Below, in pieces: positions 10,676 through 22,529 of a stretch of 64,000 nucleotides of DNA; the stretch's first letter is position 1; every line of letters begins with the position of its first letter. The notes beneath the pieces were generated by a model that was given only the letters and a program-made list of their open reading frames with translations, did no database searches and was not told where the DNA came from. Source of the DNA: Nepenthes gracilis (taxonomy: Eukaryota > Streptophyta > Magnoliopsida > Caryophyllales > Nepenthaceae); contig BSYO01000019.1 in the NCBI GenBank assembly GCA_033239525.1, positions 4,221,087 through 4,285,086 of the forward strand, given 5' to 3'. The position numbers were made by a program, and so were the translations under genes.

Positions 10676-12481
10676 ATGGCCTCAACCTCCGTTGCCGACA
10701 TCTCTTCTATTCTTCAAGAGGATGATGTGAAGGCATTGTGCCTTGAGTTCAATATTCGCAAGGATATTGTGTGGAGGGTCCTGGGCAAGGACGACAGGGC
10801 CTTCTCTCCACCAGCAGGGCACATGACGATATACGAGGCCCACCTGAGGAGTGGTCTTCGTCTTCCTCTATCGGATGACTTGCAGTTGATCCTGCAAGCC
10901 CTACGAGTCCCTGTTGTCCAGCTTCATGCCAACGACATACAGTACATTTGCACCCTCTGCATTTTTTTCGCAAACATTCTAAAAGGTTGACGATGTCCAT
11001 GGTGAAGAGACTCTTTAAAATAAATCAGGGAGGTGAATGGATGTTCCTTGTCTCCCGTCCTGGCCTTAAAATAAATACGGTCATTTATGATTCACTCAAG
11101 AACTGGAAGAACTGATTCTTTTTTGTGAGTGTGGCGGAGACCTAGCCCCTTCCGAAGGATTGTGGTTAGGTACCGGATGTGTACACTGGGATGCCGTCTG
11201 TAGCAGAGACGGCATCCTTAGAGTGGTTGACCAAATTTGTCAAAGACCATATTTCTGACTTCAGACGGGATTTCTTGGTCTCTAGGGTAGAGGCCAAGAA
11301 GGTGAACTGGGGACCGCTTTCCTTGGTTTAAAAGCTCAGGCCACAGGCGATGATGGTGCGGCTGGAGGAGTCCAGGGGCCTGCTTATCCGCCCCTGCCCC
11401 ACAGACGATGACTTTATCGGTCCACGAACCAAAAGGATAGTGTTGGAGACGCCTTCCTCGTCATCTTTAGGGCCCGATTATGTTGCCGCTGGGATCTGCA
11501 ACGGCCCCGAAGTACCACTGGAATGGAAAATCTTTTGAAGACTTGCCGGAGGCAAGGGGAGAAAGTGTTATCTTGGCGCAACCCGCGCCGCAGGTGGTTC
11601 CTCAAGCTATGCAAACGGAGACCTTTACGGGACTAGCCTGTGAGCCGTCAGTGGAGGCGCAAGAGCCATCTGTTGGCTCTCTAGTCATGCAAGCACCTGC
11701 TGAGGAGCCAGTGGTGGATCTTGATCCTCCGGCAGCTGCTGCGGAGGCTGTAGCCGGGGAACCTGCTGTTGCTGCGGATGATGCTAATGAGAGGCTCTTG
11801 GATGAGATTCTGGAGGAGGATGCTACCAGCTTAGCTCGCGAGGGCGTCACTTCTGGCCCACCGCCGCCTCAGCAGATCTGGAGGCCAGGTTTGAGAGGCC
11901 CACGAGGAGAGTCTGAGAGGTATAATTCTTTGCGATGCCTTCTGCATACTTTCTCCTTTCAGGATTTCTAACTTGTTTTTCGTTTGTCTTTTGTGCAGAA
12001 GTCGAAGGTGGTTGCTGCCATCATCAAGGTGATAGACCAACGAGACCGGGTGATCTCCGTTAGGGAGCTAGAGATCGCCTAGCTAGATTCGAAGTTGGCG
12101 GCTTCGGGGGCGTAGCACCTTGAGGAGACTGCTGCCCTTGAGATTGTTCTGGCGGGTGTTGAAGCAAAGAACGAGAATTTAAAGGTTGAGGTTGCCCGTT
12201 TGAAGGAAGAGAACGAATGAGCCAAAGTGCTTATTGATCAACTTGCTGGGCAGATGACAACCTTGGAGAATGACTTGAGTCTCCGCATCCGCCCCCACGA
12301 GGTTGAGGGTATGATGCTCGCATGGCTGTTGGAAGGGGTCAACATCAGTCGGCGTATTGTGCAGTTTGTTGATTCCGACTTTCTCGTTGACCTCATCAAT
12401 TTATCCAACAGGTCGGCGCAGCATAGAGACAGCCTTGTAGGGGAGTCTCGTGATAGCCAAAGGCCTCCGCTGCCCTCGTAG
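10676..12481 (+). pseudogene. Antisense accessory ORF of a Tat-type Gypsy element (putative gypsy-type transposon protein), broken
   Basis: The start at 10676 lies in a strong context (GCCATGG). The first block (to about 10988) contains AGHMTIYEAHLRSGLRLPL and QLHANDIQYICTLCIFF, the pattern of the plant 'putative gypsy type transposon' domain (Pfam Transposase_28 type). The middle (11030-11540) continues with a SLKNWKN...FFFV block in changing frames; then comes an acidic Ala/Pro/Glu-rich segment (11560-11850). A likely small intron (GT 11920 to AG 11998) precedes a coiled-coil tail (12000-12481) with in-frame stops TAG, TAG and TGA. Published Tat-lineage elements carry such an extra ORF antisense to pol, near the 3' LTR. 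Here it lies tail-to-tail with the integrase, as expected. Several stops and a frame change make it a pseudogene. Confidence 0.65.
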
Positions 12482-12557
12482 CTTTTGTGGTTGTACATTT
12501 TTGGACCTCCCTTTGTATTTATGTACATTTGATGTACTTTGTAATATATTTGGAAGC

Positions 12558-12563
12558 AATAAA
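12558..12563 (+). terminator. Poly(A) signal of the antisense ORF
   Basis: AATAAA stands 77 bp after the accessory ORF stop, following a T-rich region with TTTGTA and TGTACTTTGTAATATA, typical of plant far-upstream elements. Confidence 0.55.
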
Positions 12564-12884
12564 ATGAAAATTTTTCAACTTCGTGTCCATCTATCTTTAC
12601 TGCCTTTGTGTTTATGTATCTGTTGCACTGGACGGCCAACTCAGTTGTCTGGCGGCCACTGTTGTGCTGCCAAAGGAGTGAGGTCCATAGGGTTTTGTAG
12701 GCTGTTGTGTTAACCAGCCTAGTGGCGGCGGCTTGCGAGTGAAGCCTGGCGGCGCTGCCCAAGTGCTAACTTGGGTGGCCGGCATTGGAGAAGAATTTTT
12801 CTCCATTCGATCATCGTTAACTGATCACTCTATCTCGTCGCAGAGAAGGTCGTCACGTGTGCTGCGTTAGCCCCCTAAGATTTT
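12564..12884. other. Noncoding region between antisense ORF and minisatellite
   Basis: GC-richer DNA with no coding frame that I would accept. It belongs to the Tat-like 3' noncoding region by position. Confidence 0.4.
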
Positions 12885-13125
12885 GACCACTAATGGGCCA
12901 CTTGCATTACCAAGGTTTAGATCCGGCCGCATATGGGCCGCCTGGATGATTAGGATTTAATACGACCGCCAACGGGCCACTCGGAGGACCGAGGTTCGTA
13001 CTAGGCTACTCACGGGCCACCTGAATGACCAGGGTTTAAATACGACCGCTAATGGGTCGTTCGGATGACCGAGGTTCATGTTCGACTACCTATGGGCCGC
13101 CTGGATGACCAGGGTTTATTAACGA
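12885..13125 (+). repeat. Minisatellite, about 45-bp unit, six imperfect copies
   Basis: Units alternate ATGGGCCGCCTGGATGACC, AGGGTTTAAATACGACCGC and ACCGAGGTTC variants. It is related to the array at 7131-7420 and sits between the convergent integrase and antisense ORF. Confidence 0.8.
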
Positions 13126-13306
13126 GAGGATGAGGACCCTCTCGACTTAGGGGCAGTCTAGGTCGGGTAACCTACAAAGTAAACACATATATATAAGTAT
13201 GCACATAGGAAGGAAAGGCAGTATGCTAAGGAAACACTCATTTTGGCGAATTAAAACTAGCAAGCGAATGCGTACACACAATAATGCAAATACGCACCTG
13301 TGCCTT

Positions 13307-14300
13307 TTACTGGAAGTAGCGTCTGAGTTGGATTGCGTTCCACATTCGTGGGATCAACTTCCCGTCCTAGCTCTAGAGTTTGTATACTTCGTTTCGCAGG
13401 ACGGCGGAGACGAGGAAAGGCCCTTCCCAGTTAGGGGAGAGCTTATTGCGGCCAGCCAGCTTGCCTGTGGCCTCGATGCCTCCTAGGATAAGGTCTCCAA
13501 CATCGAATCATCACGCCTTAACCTTTTTGTTGTAGTATGGGGCAATTCGATGTTGGTAGGCCACTGTCCGCACTCTGGCTGCATCGCGGGCTTCCTCTAA
13601 CAAGTTTAGGTACTCCCTGATTTTTTGGGAGTTACCCTGTGGCTCAAAGGATTCCACCCTAAGACTTGAAAGCCCAATTTTGACCGAGATCACCGCTTCA
13701 GTCCCGTAACAAAGGCTGAAGGGCGTCTCGCGCGTTGGTTTTTTGGGGTTGTCCGGTAAGACCAGAGAACAAAGGGGAGCCCGTCTACCCAGGAGCCCCC
13801 TGCGTCCTCCAGCTTAATCTTTAACCCGTGGAGTAGCATTCGGTTCATGACGTCCACCTGTCCATTCGCTTGGGGGTATGCCACCGAAGTGTGGACCAAC
13901 TTGATGTCAAGACTGGCGCAATACTTGGTGAAGCGTTTCCCCGAGAACTGGGTCCCGTTGTCGGTCACGACAACCTCAGGGACACCAAATCTATAGATGA
14001 TGTTCTAGCGAAGGAATTCTAGGGTATTGTGCTCCGTAATCTTTGCCAATGGGATGGCCTCGACCCACTTGGTGAAGTAGTCGATGCCCACGATGACAAT
14101 CTTCCTTTGTCCCGTGGCAATGGGAAATGGGCCAAGAATATCGAGCCCCATTACGCGAAGGGCCAAGGGGCCTGAAGTGTCTTCAGGTCTGCGGATGACT
14201 GGTGGTGAAGGTTACTGTGAAGTTGGCAGCTTTCACATTTCTTCACAAACTCAAGTGCGTTCTTTTTCATTGATGGTCAGTAGTAGCCCTGCCACATAAT
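13307..14300 (-). pseudogene. Tat-type Gypsy integrase, C-terminal part of pol, truncated
   Basis: Reading down from 14300, the frame shows a LDILGPFPIATGQRK block, GIDYFTKWVEAIPLAKITEH, VTDNGTQFSGKRFTKYCASL, ANGQVDVMNRMLLHGL, SWVDGLPFVLWSYRTTP and EEARDAARVRTVAYQ, then PNWEGPFLVSAVLRNEVYKL and a stop at 13307-13309. This is the integrase core and C-terminal domain of the Tat/Ogre group. The two catalytic aspartates (GIDYF, TDNGTQ) are present. The catalytic glutamate of GQVE is Asp (codon 13852-13854), and a TAG interrupts the frame near 14007. The 5' part of pol is cut off at 14300, where LINE copy 1 begins. Inactive. Confidence 0.85.
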
Positions 14301-15539
14301 CTTGACTACACTACATTAATGTCAATAAGAGAACAATTGTTGTCGTGACAATCAGGCTCAAAAAATAAAAAAAAGTATAATATGGATTAACCATTATAAG
14401 AAGGTAAAGTTTTATTAGTTAGAAAAATTGCTCACAACGCCACTATAATCTCACACTGATATGCTTACATGGCTATTCTCCTAATGCTTTGATAGATATA
14501 AAGACTCTTTGTTAGAATTTAACAAGTCCAAACTCAAACAAAATTATAAATCTGACATTAACTTGAGTATCAAAAAGTTTTTCAAGGAAATGTCTCAACC
14601 CTATAACCCATTATTAGAATATACAGTATGGAAGAATGAATTCTTTATTACAGAACTTGCTCCAATAATCTTTAGATCAAACACGTTTTTTCATATATAT
14701 CATATGAACAATGAATAAAATAAATAATTGAGAACATATATATATTTTTTTGTTACAACACTAAAATGAAAGGAAAGAAAAATATAGGGGAAACTAGTAG
14801 GGTGGGTTGAGTTCCTTAGCCGATACCCTTGGGGCAAGGGTCAAAAGCAGTCACAAGGTGTGCCAAGTTGATAGCAATCAGCTGTGCCGTTGTTATAAGA
14901 GGTTTGTTCACTCATGGAAGTTGGTATATATGTTCATCTCAATTCTAAATATATAATCAGCAACTGTTTTTCCCTATCTTGGACTGTGGTTGATCAAAAT
15001 TTTCTAGTTCCTAACCATGAGCTCTCTACAATCCATAACAAACTCCTAATTAGGGTAATGTTTATCCATGCTCTCCTAAATTTTCTACACCGTAATAAAC
15101 AAATTGGATTCCATAACAATCTTTCTTAGGTCCATCTTCCAAGTGATTTGAAGGATGATTAAAAAAGCCTTAAGTTTGGCTATGATGACACCTAAGAAGC
15201 CATTGAAATCAGCAGCTCACCTCCCAATGTGGTCTTAGCTGTATCCTCCAAAACTTGCACACTCATCCTCTACAATACAAGTATCACTGTTGAAATTGAT
15301 CTAATCTTGTGGAGGGAGCAGCTTGCTTGGTATATCGTTGTCCATCCTCCTAAAGGTGAGCACCAAGGTGGCGAAATGCACCTTGTTGACGTCCTTTGCT
15401 AACTACCAAATAACCCAAGTTAATGGGGTTCTTCATGCAAGTCGGAACAGAAGATGAGTAAGTTCCTTCGTTTTCATATGATCCAGAGGGTTGCAAGAGT
15501 AAGCGAGAGGCGGAGCATTTACTTTTGTTAAAGAGTTGA

Positions 15540-16330
15540 AAATAGATTCATTCTTGCACATTGCTCTACAACAATGAGGAAAGATATAACCAGCAATCGA
15601 TTCCAAATCCATGTAGCCGTACTACATTCTCAAAAAAATGTGATTAATCATTTTAGATAGCCCACAATGAGTACACCCTTAGAGTTCGAGAGATTCCTCA
15701 TCATTCTTTGCCTATAAGTAAGTAGTTTAGCTTTTAATAAAAGCCAATGAAATTTAAGTTTCCAAACTTTTTCCTATTACCCACTGTTACCTCTATTAGC
15801 CTACTCGAAGAGGGAGAAAGCCGATGATATAGTGTACTTGCCCGAGTAGCTGATCCAAACAGCAATGTCCTTAGAGGGTGATGTGATACTATTTTGAACT
15901 CCTCATAATAATAGAATCCCATCATCGGTGAGCCTATCCTTCACAATGTCGAAATTCTATTTAACATTTGCTGATATTTAGCCTGCAACCTTCAATGCCG
16001 CTTCAGCTGCAATAATTATTGAGCGAGACTTAAGAAGAAGAGAAGTTTGCCCAACATTCCTATCCTTCTAGAACTTAACAATGTTACCATTTCCAATGGA
16101 CAACTTCTTGCCTTGCATAAGGAGCATTTGTGTCTTGAGGATGATGCACCGGGCATAAGAGCTTCTAAAATTACTTTTGACAGTGAAGAAATTATCTGAA
16201 TGAAGGTAATTAACTTTAAAGATTTCAGACCGTAGCTTGTCAAAGCCACGCATGAGTTCCCAGCTGATTTTGCCAAGGATGGATAAGTTGTTCCATTCAG
16301 CTTTCCTCAAACTAAGACTACTATGTTTTT
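15540..16330 (-). pseudogene. LINE post-RT region and zinc-binding reverse-transcriptase domain
   Basis: The minus strand gives [18 protein letters not shown], then [12 protein letters not shown], the block that follows the RT in plant LINEs. After a frame change come [20 protein letters not shown] and [15 protein letters not shown], resembling the Cys-x2-Cys zinc-binding (zf-RVT) domain. The frame shifts at least twice and holds stops. Confidence 0.7.
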
Positions 16331-16789
16331 TAAGTGTTCATACTCCATCCCAATAGATCAAGTTGATTTTCTACTCATCCAAAAGAATGTTTTGATTGAT
16401 ATAATCAAATTAATAGCATATCTTTTTTGGGAAAGGCTTGAGTTTGCATCAGTTACTTAGGAATCGCTTGGGCCACTGCTTAAATGAGTGTAACTCTACC
16501 TGTAATAGATAGGTGCTTTGCATTTTGGTTTTAGAGAAACTCCCCCACTCTCCATAATTGTGGATTTCTAGTGTTCATTAGTGACTCTTTCTAGAACGAT
16601 TCAAGCACCAAGATACTTGCCTAGATCATTAACCTTCTTAAAGCTACAATTCTTTGAATATTTGTGACCAATTCTTTTTTATCACTTAAGGTGGGGAAGA
16701 TGGTTGACTTAGGCTAGATAATGCATTGTCTTTAGGCCCAACCAAAATTGTCAAATATTTAAGTGATCATGGTGATTTATTTAGTCCTT

Positions 16790-17640
16790 ACTTTTCAAAC
16801 AAAAGCAAATCATCAACACATAAAAGGTCAAAGACGAGGAAATCCCTCCAGCAAACTTTGGTAGGCTTTTACTTTCCTTGAATAACTTGTTAATTTATCA
16901 TTTGTGGGTCTCTCAATAAAGAGAAGAAAATTATAAGGGGAGAGGTGGTCACATTACTGAAGTCTGCACTTAAGGAGGAAGATATTGGTGGCCTCCCCAC
17001 TCCAAAGCATCGAGAAGGAAGTTGATATAGTGCATTTAATTGTTAGGTTGATAAAAGCCAGAGAGAGGCTGAGGGACTCAAAGGTATTATGAACAAGCAT
17101 CCATCTGAACTTGTCATAGGCTTTAGTAAGGACAATCTTTAGAATCATATTGCCATTTTTTCCTTTTGCATTGCAAGCAAAATGGAAGATTTCTTGGGCA
17201 ACCAGGATATTACCCTAAGTTGTCCTACTATGTAGGAAACTAGACTTTGTAGAGCTGATAAAATTATTGAGCAAGAGGGGAACAGTGGACAATAACTTTG
17301 TAATAGCCATGAAAGTGATGTTAGAAAGCATGAAATGGCTTAGAATTTTTGGAGTTTCAGTTTTAGAGATGAGAGTAATAAATGTGTAGTTAATCCCTTT
17401 GTTTAAGTTACCCTCCTAAATTACATCTGCCACAATTTAGAGAAGATCTCCCTTCATCAACTCTCATAGATTCTTAAAAAAGAAAACATATAGCCCATCC
17501 AGCTCACGGGGTATGAGAGGCTTCATGGAGAAAAAGGCTTTTAACTTCCTCCATAAAGGGGGCAGCTTCTGAAATCCTCCTATCAAAATCAGTATTTGTG
17601 GGCTAATTAATCTGAAGATTACCAAACTCAAATGGAACAA
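16790..17640 (-). pseudogene. LINE reverse transcriptase, copy 1, broken
   Basis: From high to low coordinates: [20 protein letters not shown] (the APGPDGF block), [66 protein letters not shown] and FDLLCVDDLLLF. The last is the catalytic (F/Y)xDD box, here with both Asp codons but Val before them; in copy 2 it reads VND. Stops break the frame, for example between the second and third blocks and after the FxDD box. Confidence 0.8.
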
Positions 17641-17699
17641 GGTCGTGGTACTTGTTTTAAAAATACTGATAAATGACCGAAGCAGATGATAAGTCAAAT

Positions 17700-19665
17700 C
17701 ACAGGACCCAAAATTATTACACTCGAAAATGGCTTCGAATACGATTATACATGACCTCAAAACATACATAAGGGGAGATGTTTGCACTAAAATTAGAGTA
17801 AAAAAAATCATGACTTAAATATACTAATGCACGATACCAAAATCAAAGTAAATCACCAACAAAAAATTGCTATAAACTAATTATTGCAATACCATTAAAC
17901 TGTAGCAAAATAAGCACTCTAAATTTATTATTTTGATACATAATACATTATCTGAAACTCCAAATCCTAATTCTGGTCGTTGATTGGCTGTTCATTAATC
18001 TAATAACCTATAAGTATGCCCCAAATCCTCTAATCTAAAAGGTTTGTGAAAATAAAAGTAAATGTGAGTCAATTGGTCGGTACGGTATATAATTTTCATA
18101 ATTGAACATGGGCTTTTATATCAAAATATGCTAAAATAAAATATGATCAAAATTAAAAATATTGGCATAATTTATAAGTATATCATGCATACTTTTTTTT
18201 AAAGTTGTGATCGATTTCCTTTCTTAAAATGTGCATCATTAAAGTATCCATAAATCATGCAAAATTTGTAGACCAAGGATTAGTAGGGGCCTCACCGACA
18301 AATTAGGAACCATCAAAACTTTGGTTTTGTATGTTTTCACACAATCAAATATTATACGCTCCTATTTAAAACTCGTAAGTTGGTCATCATGCATATAACA
18401 TTATAAATAAGACCAAACTCTACTTTCAATAATCGAACATTGATTACACTATATTATATTAGGATATATCATAAAATATTATAATTAACTCTCTACAATG
18501 GTTCATGTTTAATCAAATGAAAATCTCTACTAGAATACGAATATAATTCTTCATATTTTTTCATGTTAGAAAAATTATCACTATCTTTAAGCTTATAAAG
18601 AGTTTCCCTCCTTAATTTTGTAAAACACTTATCGTGCATTATATCATAATTCTTATAGGAACTTAAATATGTAATTCTAAAATATGTCAAAACTATATTA
18701 TGAAATTTCAATGCAAAAACTTTTATTTCAAAAATTATAAGAAAATTAGTATAATTAGTATAATTTTATTATTTTCTTTCAATTATAAAGCATACAAAAG
18801 TAATAAAGTGTGAAATCAACGTATGTAAAGTATATACTTAAAAGATTTAAAAAATATAGAAACCTGTATACGAAAATTAACAACATGTAAGGACAATTAA
18901 ATGTAATTTCGTAATATACATGAACATTGTTATAGAAACTTTAGTTGGAAACATAATATACATGAAATAAGGATATGGATATCATAAAATTATATAAAAT
19001 GGAGATGAGAGTATACGCATTTAAGGTATAAATATCTTGGATATGAAATTGTAGTATGCATAATTATTTGAGACTATAAATACCATAGAGATAAGAAAAG
19101 ATAGTAATAAGAGAAAAATAGGTTTGGATGTGCTTATTTGTACATAAAATCATCAAAAACTTCTTTAGATGCAATTGGACTTGGCTTCTCTTGCATTCTC
19201 TTTCTCATTCTCTTTCTTATATTCTTTTCTTTCTTTCTTTTCTCAATAATCAAGTAAAAATGATTAAAAATTAACTAGATGGTTTTTATGAAGAATTAAT
19301 GCAGGTGCGCCATTTAGACGCACAATAGGCGGGAGGAAAGAAATCATACTACGTGCAAGCATCCGTCAGATGTGTATCAAGTGCAAACATTTTACCAATA
19401 ATATGCATGACTATTTCTCGGGTGCATATCAAATATGAGTAATCTATTTAAAATACATACAAATGCCCTAGAGGCATCTTTTAGGCGCACCCTTTCTACC
19501 CGAAACACGCATGTGTATGCGTCAAGTGCCATTTGGGTATCACTTAGTCTAATGTGATCTAATTAGAATATTAACTTTGATCCAAATTCTCATTTAATCT
19601 CAATAATTTTTATCTTAATTTAATTAATTATGATTAAAATTATAATTCAAAATTCATACGTTACA
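17700..19665 (-). mobile_element. LTR embedded in LINE copy 1 (family Z-like)
   Basis: The minus strand starts TGTAACGTATGAATTTTG at 19665, interrupting the LINE between endonuclease and reverse transcriptase. It shows a CACATGCGTGTTTCGGGTAG box and a purine-rich stretch near 19180-19250, and has no coding frame. It resembles the LTR at 40470-41755 in layout. A second TGTAATAATTTTGGG motif near 17730 suggests that the lower end is complex. The same insertion sits at the same place in copy 2. Confidence 0.6.
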
Positions 19666-19669
19666 TTAA

Positions 19670-20182
19670 ACCCAAGATCAAATGTAACGCTGATGAGATT
19701 AGTGACAATAACTGTCTAGAATTTGCATCTCCACTCTTTGTAGGCCACCACTCAATCAAGGTCTTTGTGAATAGAGCCCGATGGTTCACACATTTAATTA
19801 GGTGTATTTGGGCCCTATAATGCCCAAATCAAAGAGGCAGTAAACATTAAGCTAGGTTCGGAACTGGAGGCATTTTGCTAGATTTGTCAATTTTCTACCC
19901 TGTTTACCATCAGAGAAGAAGATATCATTGAAATCAAATAGGACACACCAAATTAGCAAGTACTATTTAGCCAACTTATCCATGTCCACCCATAGCTAGC
20001 GCCTCTATTGCAAATTAGGTTTGAAATAAATTGGTCTCACTATCCAATTAGGATTGCCATCACCGTCCACGATAAGCAATTGTATAGCTTGCTCGTTGAT
20101 CTTGATGACTTCAACCCTGATCAACTCCTTCTGCCAAATAACACAAATCCTCTAAATAAGCCTCGTGTAGGGATAATTGTAG
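19670..20182 (-). pseudogene. LINE endonuclease (APE type) remnant, copy 1
   Basis: The minus strand gives [20 protein letters not shown], then [17 protein letters not shown] (the GDFN block) and [10 protein letters not shown], in frames broken by stops. This is the middle and C-terminal part of the APE-like endonuclease of plant LINE ORF2; its N-terminus is missing here but visible in copy 2. Confidence 0.75.
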
Positions 20183-20940
20183 ATAAAGATAAAAATTTAA
20201 ATATAAATTTCATCACAATTAAATAAAGGTAAAGCATACAAATTTATACTTTCATCTCGGGTGAACAGTGTCAGGGGGCATTTAGAGTGTTTGGACGCTG
20301 CGAACAGGTCGATTCTTGTGAGATCGGACATCCGGTCAATATAGATGCATAATTGGGACATGGTGATTCATATTTTGAGGTTGATTCAACATAATAAGAA
20401 GGTGGAAGTATGCAAATTTGCCATTTATTTTTGGATGAATAGTAACAGTACAAATTTAACGCTCCCGGACACCGCGAACGGGTCAGAATTTGTGAAATTG
20501 ATCGTCCGGCCGATATATATACATATTTGAAACGTGGTGATTCACATTTTAGGGTCAATTTAACAAAATACGGAAGAAAAATGGGAAGCCCCCAATTTCC
20601 CGTGGGTTCGGGTTTGGCGAAACCCAACTGAACGAATCGGTGAGCAAATCAGACAAGAAACTACATATTTCTCGGTCTCAAGGCACGGGTAACATATTTT
20701 TTATGGTTTGGGTGGGTATTGAAACAAAAATACCCGATGATAAAGGAATAAATATCAAAAGAGAATAGTTAGTATGAGAACACTTGCGTCGACGCGTACT
20801 ACCATTCTTATAACTATCTCTCGAATGGATTCAGACTCCATGGCCTCGATCTCCTCCATTCTCTCTCTAGTCTCGATGTTCTCTCTCTCTAGATAGGGTT
20901 TTGGGTTTGTGGGAAATAAAAATCATGAAGTAGATCGCAC
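20183..20940 (-). mobile_element. LTR fragment, family Y, inverted
   Basis: In its present plus-strand sense it matches the reverse complement of 51820-52180 in the intron-1 Y LTR: GTGAACAGT, GCGAACAGGTCG, TGTGAGATCGG, ATGCATAATTGGGACATG, GTTTGGCGAAACCC and a GAGTATGAG-like block. It therefore lies on the minus strand. It carries an internal tandem duplication. It is followed by the GT47 exon remnant. Confidence 0.6.
20260..20600 (-). repeat. 178-bp direct duplication within the Y LTR fragment
   Basis: The block with GCGAAC(A/G)GGTC, the CCGGTC/CCGGCC-AATATA segment and GGTGATTCA occurs twice (near 20298 and near 20476), about 178 bp apart, with many point differences. Only one copy is present in the 51.3-kb LTR. 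Confidence 0.65.
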
Positions 20941-21001
20941 ATTTATAATTGCCGAGCACTCGAGTAATGTTATCTCCACCAGTCCCACCAATCAAGGTCC
21001 T

Positions 21002-21384
21002 TTACCCTCTGTTTCTATGCAAAGCAAGATTTGCAGCAGGGAGCTTATGCCTAACCTGTCTCCAAAGTATATTGACACCATCTTCCTTCCTTGAGGGGTG
21101 CTGAAATTCAAAATGGTGGGAGATGGCCTTGAGATGCCGCCACATTTTGACCCACTTCTCTTTTGGAACATGTTAGAGTCGCTTGACCATGTAGCTTGGC
21201 TTCAGTGCCTCCTCCACTAAGAAGAAAATCAAGAACTATGAATAATCGATTTCGTCCTCATATGGAAGCTCGATGTGGTCACTGACTATCACTGGAACAC
21301 AATGGCTCACGATAGCATCGAACAGACAGCAAGAAGAAGGGGTGTCACCAGTAGGGTGCATGCAAAATTTGGACGAACGCATGT
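21002..21384 (-). pseudogene. GT47 exostosin-family glycosyltransferase, C-terminal exon fragment, broken
   Basis: The minus strand reads [80 protein letters not shown] and [20 protein letters not shown]. This is the conserved C-terminal region of plant exostosin-like GT47 proteins (arabinosyl/xylan-type transferases of the Golgi, ARAD1-like). A splice-acceptor-like TTTTCAATAG precedes it at 21385. In-frame stops TAG (21236-21238) and TAA (21173-21175) kill it. No other GT47 exon is visible. It lies in sense behind a Gypsy gag and LTR on the same strand, which suggests capture by, or rearrangement with, that element. Confidence 0.8.
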
Positions 21385-21599
21385 CTATTGAAAACTGGTG
21401 GAAGAGATGAAAAGATATTCATTGTTAGTAGAGTAGATGGAGTGTGCATAGTTTGGTTCAAGGTTAAATGCAATTTAATGCCAAGCAGCACCAAATTGTA
21501 AGTTCTACTAGGCGGCACTTCAGCGACAGCAACTCGATTTTCCCTCAATTTTTTCTGTCGATACTTATTCTTCTGCATACAATAAACTTTTATTGATAT
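21385..21599. other. Spacer between GT47 fragment and gag
   Basis: Nothing certain. It could include intron sequence of the captured GT47 gene, because it directly precedes the acceptor-like site. Confidence 0.3.
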
Positions 21600-22145
21600 T
21601 ATTATATTAATTACCTCCTAATTATTATGTTCCTAGCCTAGAACTTCACAATCGGCGACACACTCGGCTACTATACAATTGCCCTATCTTAACCATAAAA
21701 GCTCATCCTCTTTTTACCCCCAAAGATTATCAAGGAAATATTTCTCCATAAAGACCATCTCAAACATGGCCCAAGTAATCTCATTCTCCAATACCTCAAA
21801 GACTCTTTTCTACATTTTTCACCAATGATGGGCTTCTCCCTCCAATTTATGAGTTGTAAACAGGACTCTATATTCGGCTGGATATTTAATAACTACAAAT
21901 ACCTCCTTAACCCTTTAGATCCAAGTATCCACCTTTGCTGGATCCGGCACTCCCAAAAACTCAGGAACTCACTCGTTAGTGAAGCGATCATACGACAATG
22001 TCCCCTGGCCAACGGGAGCTGGAGCCAGACTATGCTGCCCCATAACTTCCGTAACATTTGCCATTCTTCCTAATATATTCAAGTACTCAACCTCCTAGTC
22101 TTGAAAATTACGAGCAGCCCATCTTCCTCTACTGGCCATCCTATT
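21600..22145 (-). pseudogene. Gypsy gag remnant
   Basis: The minus strand reads RWAARNFQD, LGVPDPAKVDTWI, RVKEVFVVIKYPAEYRVLFT and HKLEGEAHHW, then ITWAMFEMVFMEKYFLDNLW, the conserved capsid pattern of plant Gypsy gag (PDP..A..W, LEGEA.HW, W..F...F..KYF). Several in-frame stops. It has the same orientation as the LTR at 22530-23314, which would be its 5' LTR. Confidence 0.7.
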
Positions 22146-22529
22146 ATCCTATAATCAAAAAGTCATAGCATTAGTGAATCCAATATATTTAGATTAAAGG
22201 AAGGGGTCAGCAGTTATTTATTGCATTTATAGATTAAATCCCCGAACTTCATCCACCCTTCACATCGGTCATTTCATCTATCTCGAACCTTAAGTTACAC
22301 CATGACCCCTAATATCCATCTCGGCACTAAATTCACCGCGGCCTTAATAACTATCTTGGTCTTAAATTACACCACGACCCTTAAGAGGCTATTCACCTCA
22401 ACATTCCATTCCATATATTCCTAATTACCCTTATCCCTGCTTCTATCCGAGTAATCCTAAGCTTCCGCTTTGAGATTAATCAATCCTAATATATCTCTTT
22501 TTTTCTCTAATACTATTTATGATGGAACG
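22146..22529 (-). other. Leader-like region between LTR W and gag
   Basis: No coding frame. Two related 36-bp pieces containing AAGTTACACCATGACCC and AAATTACACCACGACCC lie about 70 bp apart. No recognisable primer-binding site was found. Confidence 0.35.

Larger units (their letters stand above)
14306..20182 (-). mobile_element. L1-type LINE, copy 1, 5'-truncated, with an embedded LTR
   Basis: Minus-strand remains in LINE ORF2 order: endonuclease (20182-19670), an embedded LTR (19665 to about 17700), reverse transcriptase (about 17640-16790), then a post-RT and zinc-finger part (16330-15540). A T-run at about 14743-14750, before a GTTACAACAC block, may mark the A-rich 3' end, but sequence shared with copy 2 continues to 14306. 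Copy 2 (44750-50629) is collinear over the whole length and nearly the same size (5877 against 5880 bp). Copy 2 goes on upstream of that point, so copy 1 is 5'-truncated at 20182. Many stops and frameshifts; inactive. Confidence 0.85.

Noticed and set aside
20008..20226. 72-codon plus-strand frame repeated at 50455-50664
   Set aside because: It is the antisense of the LINE endonuclease; the minus-strand reading explains its conservation.
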